A stretch of 64,000 nucleotides of DNA from Mucilaginibacter sp. CSA2-8R (GTDB lineage: Bacteria; Bacteroidota; Bacteroidia; Sphingobacteriales; Sphingobacteriaceae): the NCBI RefSeq assembly GCF_038806765.1, contig NZ_CP152389.1, positions 4,278,001 through 4,342,000 on the forward strand. The letters run 5' to 3'. Shown here in pieces: positions 25,509-34,765 of the stretch. The notes beneath the pieces were generated by a model. The model searched no databases. It was not told the origin of the DNA and saw nothing but the letters and a program-made list of their open reading frames with translations. Made by a program: the position numbers and the translations under genes. How positions within the stretch are numbered: position 1 is the first letter of the stretch; each line of letters begins with the position of its first letter.

Positions 25509-27614
25509 ATGCACTGCCTTATTCGCTGCAAAAAATTAGCCCTGTGTTTACTCACCGCTTTAGCCATCAATTCGTCTTTTGCACAAAGTGCCGACAAGTT
25601 CTTTCCTAAAAAAGACCTAATGACCATCGGTTCTTACTATTACCCCGAGCAGTGGCCGCATGCTTACTGGGAGCGCGACCTGAAAAAAATGGGAGAACTG
25701 GGTTTTGATTTTACCCATTTCGGCGAGTTTGCCTGGGCATTTATTGAGCCCGAAGAAGGTAAGTTTGATTTTAGCTGGCTGGACGAGGCCGTTGCACTGG
25801 CACACAAAAACGGTATCAAGGTAATATTGTGTACCTCCAGCCCTACCCCACCGGTTTGGCTGGCGCAAAAGCATCCCGAAATACTGATGGTGAACGAAAA
25901 CGGCACCACCATGCAACACGGCTCGCGCCAGCAAATTTCGTGGTCGAGTCCGGTTTACCGGCAGTATGTGAGCAAAATGGTAGAGGCCCTGGCCAAACAT
26001 TATGCTAACGACAACCGCATCTGGGGATGGCAGTTAGATAACGAACCTTCGCACTACGGCCAATATGATTACAGCGAAGCAGCTCAAAAAAGCTTTCGTA
26101 ACTGGCTTAAAAATAAATACCAGAATATCGACTCGCTGAACGCCACCTGGGGCACGGCCTTTTGGAGTTTACGCTACAGCACCTTTGACCAGGTACGCAT
26201 ACCCAATGCCAAAGAGCTGATTGCGCAGCCTAACCCTCATGCCGTTCTGGACTTTAAACGCTTTAGCAGCGATGAGGTGACCGAATTTTTAGGCATGCAA
26301 TACCAGATATTGCGCAAGCACATACCCGCCAACCAATGGATTACTACTAATCTGATGCCCGAGCATGCCCCGGTTGAGCCCACCCGCATGACTAACCTCG
26401 ACTTTGTGACTTACACCAAGTACCTGGTAGCCGGTTACGATAAAGGTATAGGTCCGCAGGGTTTCCGGATGGGGTCGCCTACCAGTATCGCTTATGCTAA
26501 CGATTTATTCCGATCGGTTAACGGTACCACCGGGGTGATGGAATTACAGCCCGGGCAGGTTAACTGGGGTAAATTTAACCCGCAGCCACTGGCAGGTACC
26601 GTACGCATGTGGATATGGCATGCCTTTGCAGGTGGCAACAAGTTTGTATGCAATTACCGCTTTAAGCAGCCGCTAACCGGCGGCGAGCAATACCATTACG
26701 GCATTATTGGCACCGATGGCGTGAGTGTAAGCACTAGCGGTGTGGAGTACACCCAGGTAATTAAAGAACTTAAAAGCATTAAACCGCAGTACGACGCCAA
26801 TGCCAAAATGCCTGCAGCCTATGCATCACGCTTAACGGCAGTATTATATAGCCCCGATAGCCGCTGGGAAGAAGACAACCAACCGCAAACCTACCAGTGG
26901 GACTACATGCAGCACCTGATGCGCTATTACGGCGGGTTAAAGCAGCTGAATGCCCCGGTTGATGTAATTACCGAAGACAAAGATTTTTCTAAATACCCGG
27001 TCATGGTAGCGCCATCGTACCAGTTGCTGGATGCTAAACTGGTGGAGCGCTGGCGCCGGTATGCCGAAAACGGCGGTCACCTGATACTCACCAGCCGTAC
27101 CGGGCAAAAAGACCGCAACGGCAAATTATGGGAAATGAAATGGGCCGAACCTATTTACAACCTGATAGGCGCTAAAATATCTTTTTACGATTTGATGCCC
27201 GACAGTGTTAAAGGCACAATACAAATGAATGCACGCATTTATAACTGGAATAACTGGGCCGATATAATTGAACCTAACGCGGGTACCCAGGTTTGGGCTA
27301 CGTATACCAACCAGTTTTATGCCGGTAAAGCAGCCGTGATTAACCGTAAACTGGGCAAGGGCAGTGTAACCTTTGTTGGCCCGGATACCGATAATGGCGA
27401 TTTGGAAAAAGACGTTCTACGCCGCGTTTACCAACAAGCAGGCATCCCGATAAAAGAATTACCTGCAGGCGTAATTTTAGACTGGCGCGATGGCTTTTGG
27501 GTAGGCGTTAACTACGGCGACCGCCCTTACAATGTAACTGTTCCTACCAATGGCAAAGTGCTTATCGGCGACAAAGTTCTGAAACCTGCCGGTGTGGTTG
27601 TTTGGAAAGAGTAG
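25509..27614 (+). CDS. Exported beta-galactosidase, GH42
   Basis: A 701-residue enzyme that should remove terminal beta-galactose, for example from galactan or arabinogalactan side chains. A signal peptide (residues 1-26, SSFAQ) precedes the TIM barrel starting at SYYYPEQWP. The acid/base is E179 in QLDNEPS and the nucleophile E345 in MELQPGQVNW. The trimerisation domain and C-terminal beta domain follow. Length agrees with GH42. Export to the periplasm is clear from the signal; many GH42 enzymes are cytosolic. It faces the GH39/GH43 pair, so side-chain removal may be coordinated, though they are not one operon. Confidence 0.93.
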   Translation: MHCLIRCKKLALCLLTALAINSSFAQSADKFFPKKDLMTIGSYYYPEQWPHAYWERDLKKMGELGFDFTHFGEFAWAFIEPEEGKFDFSWLDEAVALAHKNGIKVILCTSSPTPPVWLAQKHPEILMVNENGTTMQHGSRQQISWSSPVYRQYVSKMVEALAKHYANDNRIWGWQLDNEPSHYGQYDYSEAAQKSFRNWLKNKYQNIDSLNATWGTAFWSLRYSTFDQVRIPNAKELIAQPNPHAVLDFKRFSSDEVTEFLGMQYQILRKHIPANQWITTNLMPEHAPVEPTRMTNLDFVTYTKYLVAGYDKGIGPQGFRMGSPTSIAYANDLFRSVNGTTGVMELQPGQVNWGKFNPQPLAGTVRMWIWHAFAGGNKFVCNYRFKQPLTGGEQYHYGIIGTDGVSVSTSGVEYTQVIKELKSIKPQYDANAKMPAAYASRLTAVLYSPDSRWEEDNQPQTYQWDYMQHLMRYYGGLKQLNAPVDVITEDKDFSKYPVMVAPSYQLLDAKLVERWRRYAENGGHLILTSRTGQKDRNGKLWEMKWAEPIYNLIGAKISFYDLMPDSVKGTIQMNARIYNWNNWADIIEPNAGTQVWATYTNQFYAGKAAVINRKLGKGSVTFVGPDTDNGDLEKDVLRRVYQQAGIPIKELPAGVILDWRDGFWVGVNYGDRPYNVTVPTNGKVLIGDKVLKPAGVVVWKE

Positions 27615-27678
27615 AGCGTAATCATTGAAAATACATCTTTATCTGTTCTTATAAATTTTAAGAACAACAGACTATGCG

Positions 27679-27713
27679 ATAGCAGGAAGGAACTAATTAC
27701 TGCTTCCTGCTAT
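27679..27713. terminator. hairpin between convergent GH42 and GH43 genes
   Basis: ATAGCAGGAAG (27679-27689) pairs with CTTCCTGCTAT (27703-27713). It sits between the two stop codons (27614 and 27739) and can serve both strands. Confidence 0.7.
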
Positions 27714-27738
27714 AATCAAAATTTTTAATTTTCTCGGC

Positions 27739-28773
27739 TTATTTACTCCCTACTACCTGCATATTCTTTTGGTCATCAAGCTTAAAAAGCTTCGGGATTT
27801 CTGCAACAGCTGGCCAGCCGTCGGCATCTACGTAAACGGGTTTAATGTTTAGCAGCGAGGCGCCGTTGGCCGACCGGGTATAGGCATGATAGACGATAAA
27901 TGTGGTATCCCGTTCGGTAAAAAAACCGTTGTGGCCACGGCCGGGCTCTTCGTAGTTACCTTCCAGAAAAACAGTATACTTATCGTTAAGCCAGCTTTCG
28001 CCTTGCTTGTTCAGGTATGGGCCTTTTATATTTTTAGCGCGGCCCATAACCACCTGATAAGTGCTTTGGATACCTTTGCAGCAAATGCCGCGCGATGCAA
28101 AAATATAATAGTACTCCGGCCCTTTGATGATATAACTCCCCTCGCCTAATGATGGTGTAATGGTAATGAGTTCAGGGTTATCTGATTTTAATTTTCCCGT
28201 TTTTTTATCCAATTCTACCAAACGCAAACCGGCTTTATATGAGCCGTATAGCAACCACACTTTACCGTTTTTTTCTACCACCACATTGGGGTCGATTACA
28301 TTAACGCCTTTACCGCCGTTTTTAAATCCTATTACCTGTCCCTCATCTATCCATTTATAGGCGGGGTCATCAGTGTTTAGGGTAGTGTTGGTAGCGTAGC
28401 CAATGCTCGAATTAAAATTCATCCAAGCCGATACCGAATAATATAAGTGAAATTTACCATCACGGTAATGAATGTCGGGCGCCCACAAAGAGCCATCCTG
28501 CTCGGGGATATCGGTTTTAAACCAGGGTAAAGGGTTGGTAAAAACAGTACCGCTGTTTTTCCAGGTTATTTTATCTTTTGATGTTTTAATCGGGATGCCT
28601 TTGCCTGTGGAAAATATGTAGTAAGTATCGCCCTGCTTAATCATTACCGGGTCGTGTACACGTAGGTCACCTTTTAAAATACTAGTTTTCTCCTGAGCAG
28701 ATGCCCGCACGCCAATCAGCCAAAACAAACTGCAAATCAGCAAATAGTGATAAGACTTTAAATAAGACATCAT
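27739..28773 (-). CDS. Exported GH43 arabinan endo-1,5-alpha-L-arabinosidase-like
   Basis: A 344-residue exported enzyme, signal peptide ending ASAQ. GH43 carboxylates are visible: Asp in VHDPVMI, Asp in VIDPNVV and Glu in GPEYYYIF. The GSYKAGL and SRGICCKG stretches and overall length resemble arabinan endo-hydrolases more than beta-xylosidases; the specificity is inferred. Two adjacent ATG codons (28773, 28770) are possible starts; the frame to 28785 opens with TTG. It follows the GH39 gene by 17 bases, so the pair is probably transcribed together. Confidence 0.88.
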   Translation of the reverse strand: MMSYLKSYHYLLICSLFWLIGVRASAQEKTSILKGDLRVHDPVMIKQGDTYYIFSTGKGIPIKTSKDKITWKNSGTVFTNPLPWFKTDIPEQDGSLWAPDIHYRDGKFHLYYSVSAWMNFNSSIGYATNTTLNTDDPAYKWIDEGQVIGFKNGGKGVNVIDPNVVVEKNGKVWLLYGSYKAGLRLVELDKKTGKLKSDNPELITITPSLGEGSYIIKGPEYYYIFASRGICCKGIQSTYQVVMGRAKNIKGPYLNKQGESWLNDKYTVFLEGNYEEPGRGHNGFFTERDTTFIVYHAYTRSANGASLLNIKPVYVDADGWPAVAEIPKLFKLDDQKNMQVVGSK

Positions 28774-28790
28774 GAATTTAATCAAGTAAG

Positions 28791-30470
28791 CTACCAGGTA
28801 ATCTTCAATAATTCCACATCCTGACGGGCCAATGCCGAGGGAATTGTTATTGTGTTATTTTTTATGTTTATCCGTTGCGGTTGCCCTATTTGCTGTAGCT
28901 GACCGGCTTTTTGCAACTGGCTGATTTGTGCAGCCGTAGGTTTTTGCGGCGAACCCATGTTTTTCCAGACGGTGTAGGCATTACTATGTTCCTGGTCTAT
29001 TTTAAACCTGGTTACGGTAGCGGCTTGGCCGGTTAAACCGTTTACGGTAACCTGTACGTTTTCCGGAGCAGCAAACTGGTCATCATCATGGTAGCTCCAT
29101 AGCATTACCGCTGCCTCGCGGCTACCTTTAGCCGCTAAAACACCAACATCGGCCGCTTTACGAATGCTCGAATCCAGAATATTGTTCAAAGCATACATCC
29201 GGTTACTGGTTGCTGCCACCCGGTTGCCCTTCATCTGGCCAAACATCCTGAACACGTTAAGCACCGGCTTATCTATGCCATTGGTAGCCAAATCGCGGAA
29301 ACCGTAAAACCAGGGCTGGTCTTCAAATTCAAAAGCCCAGGTTACGGCGCCAATCAAGTTGAGCCCATATTGGTCGGCCAGTTCGTATTTACGTGCAAAG
29401 GCTGCCGCGGTGTAGCTCGAGTACATGGTACCATTACGATAGGCATTTTGCGGGTCGGTAGCCATCCCGCACGCGGCACACCCTTCCGGGTCTGACTCGC
29501 CTATTACAATCGGCGTATTCTTCAGCTCCGGGTGCGAGGCAATCATTTTAAAATTATCGTTGATGTTACGCAGTTGTGCCCGTACATCCATGCGTACTAT
29601 ACCATTTACCAGTTTGGGTGAGCCCTTGGCATGAAACAGAATTAAGTTTAACGGAGTACCGGTTTTGCCGGTGGCATAGTTGGTGCCTGTGAGGCAATGA
29701 TTTATAAAATCATTAAGCCATTTGGTACCATTACCCGTTACGTCGGCACCACCAATGCGGGCACCAGGCAGCGACTTTTTTACGGCCATTACCGTATAGT
29801 CGTACAATTTAAAAAACTCCTCTTTGGTACCTTTCCAGTAAGGCGAGTTGGGTTCGTTCCAAACTTCCCAGTACCAGCTCAACACTTCCTTTTCGCCGTA
29901 GCGGGCCACGCTATGTTTTACCCATTGATAAACCAGTTCGGCCCATTTATCATAATCTTTGGGTGGGTAGGCCCAGCCGGTAATAATATCGGTGTAAGGG
30001 TCGCCTGGTTTCCAGTGGTGACGGTAAGGCTCCGGGTGTGTAGATAATGCCTCGGGCATAAAACCAATCTGCGCGAGGGGTTTCATGCCGCGTTTAACGT
30101 AAGTATCAATTATGCTGTCTATAATATTCCACTGGTAAACGGGCTTGCCGTTTGCATCCTCCGTATAAACGTTGGTCGATCCCCATTTAAGCGCCGCCTT
30201 TCCATCGCCGGTAACCAGCAAGCTGTGCGCACGTACATACACCGGTACGGGGCTCAACTGTGCAATTTCGGTAAGCAGCTTTTTACCGTCTTTCATGTAG
30301 GTGTAGTTGGGCTCGTCATAGCCAAACCAGGCCCAAATGGGTTTCATGGGTCCGATGGGCTTTCGTAAGTCAACCTGTATGGTAACAGGTGCCGTTACCT
30401 GTGCTTGTGTAAAACCAAAACAAGCCACAAGTCCTGTTAATAGTATTAACTTCAGATTTTTTGCAAACAT
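28791..30470 (-). CDS. Exported GH39 beta-xylosidase-like glycosidase
   Basis: A 559-residue exported enzyme with signal peptide (FTQAQ). The TIM barrel carries the acid/base E206 in WEVWNEPNSPYW and the nucleophile E325 in VIGESDPEG, both as in GH39. A beta-rich C-terminal domain follows. GH39 members cleave beta-xylose or alpha-L-iduronate; in a plant-degrading Bacteroidota xylose is likelier. First gene of a two-gene unit with the GH43 enzyme, consistent with joint attack on arabinoxylan or arabinan (inference). Confidence 0.88.
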   Translation of the reverse strand: MFAKNLKLILLTGLVACFGFTQAQVTAPVTIQVDLRKPIGPMKPIWAWFGYDEPNYTYMKDGKKLLTEIAQLSPVPVYVRAHSLLVTGDGKAALKWGSTNVYTEDANGKPVYQWNIIDSIIDTYVKRGMKPLAQIGFMPEALSTHPEPYRHHWKPGDPYTDIITGWAYPPKDYDKWAELVYQWVKHSVARYGEKEVLSWYWEVWNEPNSPYWKGTKEEFFKLYDYTVMAVKKSLPGARIGGADVTGNGTKWLNDFINHCLTGTNYATGKTGTPLNLILFHAKGSPKLVNGIVRMDVRAQLRNINDNFKMIASHPELKNTPIVIGESDPEGCAACGMATDPQNAYRNGTMYSSYTAAAFARKYELADQYGLNLIGAVTWAFEFEDQPWFYGFRDLATNGIDKPVLNVFRMFGQMKGNRVAATSNRMYALNNILDSSIRKAADVGVLAAKGSREAAVMLWSYHDDDQFAAPENVQVTVNGLTGQAATVTRFKIDQEHSNAYTVWKNMGSPQKPTAAQISQLQKAGQLQQIGQPQRINIKNNTITIPSALARQDVELLKITW

Positions 30471-30563
30471 AAAAAACAGTTATAATTGGCAATAACAGCT
30501 TTAATGCGGATAAAGCTTATGCCCTAAAAATACTGTTTTTAGCCTTTACTTGTCGTTTTGACA

Positions 30564-31055
30564 TTAATTAAATTGCCTTTGCTCCAGCCTCCGGATATTG
30601 AAATAAGCAATGCCCAGCGGAACCGCAGCGACTACGCCGAACGAGCAATCAATCAGCTGCCAGAAGAACGGAATATGCCTGATAGGGCCGGCAATAAACG
30701 CCAGCGGGATAATAAGCAGACAAGCAATCAACCCAAACTGTATCACCCAGCTATTTTTAACCGGATTGAGCAACGGACCAATAAATAAGATAGCCAGCAT
30801 CAGGTGCGCAAAAGCCAGCCAATCGGTACCATAACTCAGAAAAGGATAATTCAGATTGGTTTGTCTGAGACCGTTGTAAACAGTATGAAGCCAGGGTTGT
30901 AAAAGAGCAGGGAAGCTGTTGAGGTGATTATTGAAGTAAGCCAGTTCGCTCTCAATCGGGAAAGCGGTAATACCGCTAATAGCCAGTCCGGCGATGATGA
31001 ACAAGATACATAACTTTGTGCGGTATATTAATTGTGCTTTAGTAAGCGTTTTCAT
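30564..31055 (-). CDS. Four-helix membrane protein of unknown function
   Basis: A 163-residue inner-membrane protein with hydrophobic segments near residues 14-32, 82-95, 105-122 and 130-150. The second half contains SYGTDWLAFAHLMLAILFIGP. Not recognised as a named family. Its start overlaps the end of the SRPBCC gene by 17 bases, so it is the last gene of the leftward operon that begins at 35272. Confidence 0.7.
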   Translation of the reverse strand: MKTLTKAQLIYRTKLCILFIIAGLAISGITAFPIESELAYFNNHLNSFPALLQPWLHTVYNGLRQTNLNYPFLSYGTDWLAFAHLMLAILFIGPLLNPVKNSWVIQFGLIACLLIIPLAFIAGPIRHIPFFWQLIDCSFGVVAAVPLGIAYFNIRRLEQRQFN

Positions 31056-31533
31056 GATGGTTGAGGTTAGATAATCTGATAAATTGTGCTTCGACGGTTT
31101 GCTTAAGCAACCGGTTACGTGCTGACAATAACTTTTGCAGGTAATTTTTTAATACCCACTGGTCTGCTAACTTGCCCAACCAGCCCAAAGGCGATTTAAA
31201 TACAAACTCATCTACCATTATTGTTCCGCCATTTTGCGGCCAAAAGGCATGATAGTGTCTGAACCATTTAAACGGCCCGGAAACCATCTGGTCTACAAAA
31301 AATTCGTTGAGCTGCATTTCGGTAATTTGCACCTTAAGTTTAAACGGCAAACCAAAATGCCATGCCTTCCAGGTAACGGTTTGGTTCAGGTTAATCAGCC
31401 CCCGGGTTACGCCCGCTACGGCCTGCTCCTGGTGCCGCTGCATAGATTGCACATGCAGGTCGATACTCCGGGCTGCCTCAAAGCACACGTTTACTGGTGC
31501 CTGGATATAGGTTTTTAAATTAATGGCCGGCAT
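31039..31533 (-). CDS. SRPBCC (START-like) family protein
   Basis: A 164-residue soluble protein whose N-terminus INLKTYIQAPVNVCFEAARSIDLH is the typical entry into the START/Bet v1-like fold, followed by strands VTWKAWHFGLPFKLKVQIT and the late FVFKSPLGWLGKLADQWVLKNYLQKLL helix. The fold binds hydrophobic molecules in a deep pocket. Ligand unknown. Two bases downstream of the membrane gene at 31536 and overlapping the next gene, so it is firmly in the operon. Confidence 0.82.
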   Translation of the reverse strand: MPAINLKTYIQAPVNVCFEAARSIDLHVQSMQRHQEQAVAGVTRGLINLNQTVTWKAWHFGLPFKLKVQITEMQLNEFFVDQMVSGPFKWFRHYHAFWPQNGGTIMVDEFVFKSPLGWLGKLADQWVLKNYLQKLLSARNRLLKQTVEAQFIRLSNLNHHENAY

Positions 31534-31535
31534 AA

Positions 31536-32492
31536 CTACTCCACCCTTTGTTTAATGACTTGTAAAATGTTGTTTTGGATATCTTTCATAATCCAGCTGG
31601 CCCACCAGGCTGCGTAAAAATTGAAGGTGGTGGTTAGCTTAAAGTGGCTGTACAAATGCAGCCGGTAAGTATTGGCGTTTAGCTTTTGCAGTACATAAGT
31701 ACCGTCTAACACGTCAAAGTAGTTGCCTCCAATTACTACATGCTCATCCATTGTGGCCGAAGGTATTTCGTAAGGGTGGGCCTTAATGGTAAAACGCATT
31801 TGGCGCAAATCTTCGTAATCAGTTACCTGTTCATAAAACACCAAACCTTTCTCAAAAATGGCTTTGCGATAGCCTCCTACCCCGTTATAATTCAGTTCGG
31901 CGCGTACCGGCCTTGGAAAGCCCAGGGTGCTCGTCAGCCAGCCTTTATCGTCCTGCCTTTTGATGGCCTTAACACGGGTTACGTTTTGCCATATTTTTGC
32001 TTTATCAGCTTTAAGGTCGATAAAAGTATAAGCCTCATATACGTTAGCGATGCTGCCTATCCAGTTTTCTAACGGGGACAGCAGGAAAGGAAGCAGCACT
32101 ACAAAAGTTAAGTAAGTATTTTCCTGGCTATTCTTTTTCAATTTATAATGCCCGGCTACCGCGCCTCCCAAAGAAGCGGCCGCAAGAAATAAAGGCAAAG
32201 CCATCAGCCAACAGGCCCATCCCTCTAATGCAAACACCAGCGTCACTACCAGAAAAGCGAAAATGGGTACCCAAGGCATAAAAGCCCTGTACAATTTACT
32301 TTTTACTTTCTCAACGTCTGACAAGTAAATTGTCAGGGCACCTATACCGAAGGGCACTAAGAATAAAAAACTGATGGACATTACGCTAAAAAGGCGGCCC
32401 CAATTGCTTACACCAAAAAGGAAATGTACAACGAGTGCAAAAATCAGGGGGATAACGATAACAATGGCTATTTTTCTTAAATTGTATTTCAT
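31536..32492 (-). CDS. Membrane protein with C-terminal START-like domain
   Basis: A 318-residue protein. Residues 1-150 hold about five transmembrane segments (for example IAIVIVIPLIFALVVHFLF and FLVPFGIGALTIYL). Residues 165-318 are soluble and show START-like features (PRPVRAELNYNGVGGYRKAIF, then a C-terminal helix WASWIMKDIQNNILQVIKQR). The combination of a membrane anchor with a likely lipid- or ligand-binding domain is unusual. I know no named family. Twenty bases downstream of the epimerase gene. Confidence 0.7.
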   Translation of the reverse strand: MKYNLRKIAIVIVIPLIFALVVHFLFGVSNWGRLFSVMSISFLFLVPFGIGALTIYLSDVEKVKSKLYRAFMPWVPIFAFLVVTLVFALEGWACWLMALPLFLAAASLGGAVAGHYKLKKNSQENTYLTFVVLLPFLLSPLENWIGSIANVYEAYTFIDLKADKAKIWQNVTRVKAIKRQDDKGWLTSTLGFPRPVRAELNYNGVGGYRKAIFEKGLVFYEQVTDYEDLRQMRFTIKAHPYEIPSATMDEHVVIGGNYFDVLDGTYVLQKLNANTYRLHLYSHFKLTTTFNFYAAWWASWIMKDIQNNILQVIKQRVE

Positions 32493-32511
32493 GGTTTAAC
32501 AGGTTGATTGT

Positions 32512-33441
32512 TTAACTTTTTTGTTTGAGGATATTGCTTATTGCAGATGCTATCCCGGCAAAGCGGAATGCATAACCAGCATCAAGCAAACGTTGCGGTG
32601 CTACCCAGCGGCTTTTTAAAATCAGTTCGGTTTCGGTGCCAATCAGCCGCGCGCCTATCTCGAGTAACCATTGAGGTGATGGCAGGCCGAATGGCATCCC
32701 ATAGCATTTACGGATGGTATGCATCAAATTGGTATTGCTTACCGTTTGTGGTGCAGTACAGTTAATGATGCCGTCCATCTCCGGGTGTTGCAATAACCAT
32801 TTGGTAATCTGTGCCACGTCCTGTTCATGTATCCACGATACCTGCTGATGCCCGTTGCCTTGTTTGCCACCCAGCCCCAATTTAACCAGGTTAAGCAACC
32901 GCGGAAATACGCCATCACCGCGGCCAAGCACAATGCCCATACGCAGGGCCACTTTACGAGCTCCGGGTGTTTGTGCCTCAAAAAAAGTTTGCTCCCACTC
33001 TTTACATACCTCTACCGAAAAACCTTGACCAATCTCGCCGGCAAATTCATCCTGGGCATGGTCTTCGGCGTGGCGATATATGGTGGCCGAGGTAACGTTA
33101 ATCCACAACTTGGGTGGATGTGTAAGCTTACTAATGGCCCTGCCTAACAAAGCAGTTGGCTTTACCCGTGACTGGATAATTGCTTTCTTGTTTTTGTCGG
33201 TATACCGGCAGTTTACGTTTTTACCGCAAAGATTAATGAGCATATCTGCCCCATCAAGCACCCGCTCCCAGCTACCCTCGCTTTCACCGTCCCAAAGTAC
33301 TGTTGATATGTTGCCTACAGTGGCGGCCGGCTTGCGACTTAAGATTACTATCTGATGGCATAAGTTTTTGTAGTAATTGGCCAATACCTGGCCCAGGTAG
33401 CCGTTGCCACCGGCTAATACTACTTTTTGATACAGTAACAT
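32512..33441 (-). CDS. TIGR01777-type NAD(P)-dependent epimerase
   Basis: A 309-residue member of the extended short-chain dehydrogenase fold. The Rossmann signature is VVLAGGNGYLGQVLANYY at the N-terminus; GADMLINLCGKNVNCRYTDKNK and TSATIYRHAEDHAQ follow the pattern of the TIGR01777 (YfcH/SulA-like) group. The reaction is unknown across the family. It is 13 bases from the DCC gene and 19 from the membrane/START gene. In other bacteria members of this family lie near photolyase and START-like genes. Confidence 0.87.
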   Translation of the reverse strand: MLLYQKVVLAGGNGYLGQVLANYYKNLCHQIVILSRKPAATVGNISTVLWDGESEGSWERVLDGADMLINLCGKNVNCRYTDKNKKAIIQSRVKPTALLGRAISKLTHPPKLWINVTSATIYRHAEDHAQDEFAGEIGQGFSVEVCKEWEQTFFEAQTPGARKVALRMGIVLGRGDGVFPRLLNLVKLGLGGKQGNGHQQVSWIHEQDVAQITKWLLQHPEMDGIINCTAPQTVSNTNLMHTIRKCYGMPFGLPSPQWLLEIGARLIGTETELILKSRWVAPQRLLDAGYAFRFAGIASAISNILKQKS

Positions 33442-33454
33442 GGTTGTGTTTGGT

Positions 33455-34267
33455 TTAAATAATGACGATGAGAACCAGTAGCCTGTAAATTACCCAGCTT
33501 ATGGTAAGTGCCCACCCTAAATGGAGCAGCTTGGTACGGCGGATATGCTCTAAAAACATCAGCCCGGCAACAGCCATAAATAATGCGGTGCAAATTATAG
33601 ATGAGAGAGTTAACATTTTAGCCAGCCACATCACCGGCAGTAAAAGTAACGCGCCTGCAAGCGAAACGGTCATCATGTTACCTAAGTAATCCCATTTTTT
33701 AACTGGCGCATAAAGGGCAACTATGATTCCCTGAAAAAGTATTTGCCCGCCGCAGATGAGGTACTCGCGGTACGTATTACCCATCGGGACTACGCCGGTT
33801 AAAAAATCAGCATATTGGGTAAGTACGGCACCAACTATCAACCAAGTGATCACCAAATACAGTAAGCGGTAACTTAACCGGAACGCGGGTTGTAAATCAT
33901 TGCCACCCGCATTATTACCCGGCACTATTACCCTGCGATTGTAAGAAATAAAATTATAAGCTTTTTGCAGCAACCACAGCACCGGCTTACTACTAAAAAA
34001 AGGCTTTACTACCGGCACACTATGCGTGATCACCTTTAGCAAACTTTCTACGCCGTAAGTAACCTCACCGGTGTTGGTGTTAATCAGGGCAATTTCATTT
34101 ACAGCGCGTTGCCTGTCTATCATTGGGCAAACCTCGTCGGGCATTTGCTGGTAACTTGCTCTGCCGGCTGCATCAAGCATGTGCGTATTTACAAATGCTT
34201 GTGTATACAGCTTACACATCGGACATTCGGCATCGTAAAAAATGATATGATTTTGCAATGTTTTCAT
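33455..34267 (-). CDS. DCC-family thiol-disulfide protein with membrane domain
   Basis: A 270-residue protein. Residues 1-120 form the DCC (DUF393) domain with IIFYDAECPMCKLY; C15 and C18 are the redox pair. Residues 130-270 add four or five hydrophobic segments, so this is a fusion of a thioredoxin-like domain with a membrane part rather than the usual 130-residue protein. Role in the operon unknown; reducing or oxidising a membrane partner would fit. Confidence 0.8.
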   Translation of the reverse strand: MKTLQNHIIFYDAECPMCKLYTQAFVNTHMLDAAGRASYQQMPDEVCPMIDRQRAVNEIALINTNTGEVTYGVESLLKVITHSVPVVKPFFSSKPVLWLLQKAYNFISYNRRVIVPGNNAGGNDLQPAFRLSYRLLYLVITWLIVGAVLTQYADFLTGVVPMGNTYREYLICGGQILFQGIIVALYAPVKKWDYLGNMMTVSLAGALLLLPVMWLAKMLTLSSIICTALFMAVAGLMFLEHIRRTKLLHLGWALTISWVIYRLLVLIVII

Positions 34268-34331
34268 GATGGCTTAAAGTTTGGTTTGACGAGTGTTGAC
34301 AATTAGACAACTTGTGCGGGATGGGCAGCGC

Positions 34332-34688
34332 TTACTGATTAACTTGCTGAGCCCGGTTGCGTAGTTTAAAAAAGATGGTAAGGTTGATAAAGTGCATACC
34401 GCCCAGTATTAATATAATGCGGCCTAATTTAAAGCTCAGCACTTCTACCACAATGCGGGCATCGGTAATTAATCCGCTTTCTTTGAGCGCCAAACTAATG
34501 TAGCCAATGTTGATGAGATAAAAACCCACCAGTAACAACCGGTTAACAGAATCGGCCAGGGGTACGTTACCGTGAAAAATATCGACCAAAAATATACGGC
34601 CGTTGTTAAATAAAACTTTGGCTACCCAAACGGTTAAGCTGATGCTTACTAACAAATAAATGGCGTAGGTTACAATAAAATAGTTCAT
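34332..34688 (-). CDS. Small three-helix membrane protein
   Basis: A 118-residue inner-membrane protein with segments at about residues 5-24, 50-66 and 85-105. It starts 77 bases after the regulator gene stop and is followed after 64 bases by the DCC gene. Unnamed; its place as second gene after the GbsR/MarR regulator suggests it belongs to the same unit. Confidence 0.68.
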   Translation of the reverse strand: MNYFIVTYAIYLLVSISLTVWVAKVLFNNGRIFLVDIFHGNVPLADSVNRLLLVGFYLINIGYISLALKESGLITDARIVVEVLSFKLGRIILILGGMHFINLTIFFKLRNRAQQVNQ

Positions 34689-34765
34689 GATAATAGATTT
34701 AAAGTTTATATAATATATATTGAATTTTCAGTAATTATTGAAATGTATATTCAAAAAAAATATTC

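Noticed and set aside
25509-30470. Polysaccharide utilisation locus
   Set aside because: GH42, GH43 and GH39 genes are present but there is no SusC/SusD pair or hybrid two-component regulator, so it is not called a PUL.
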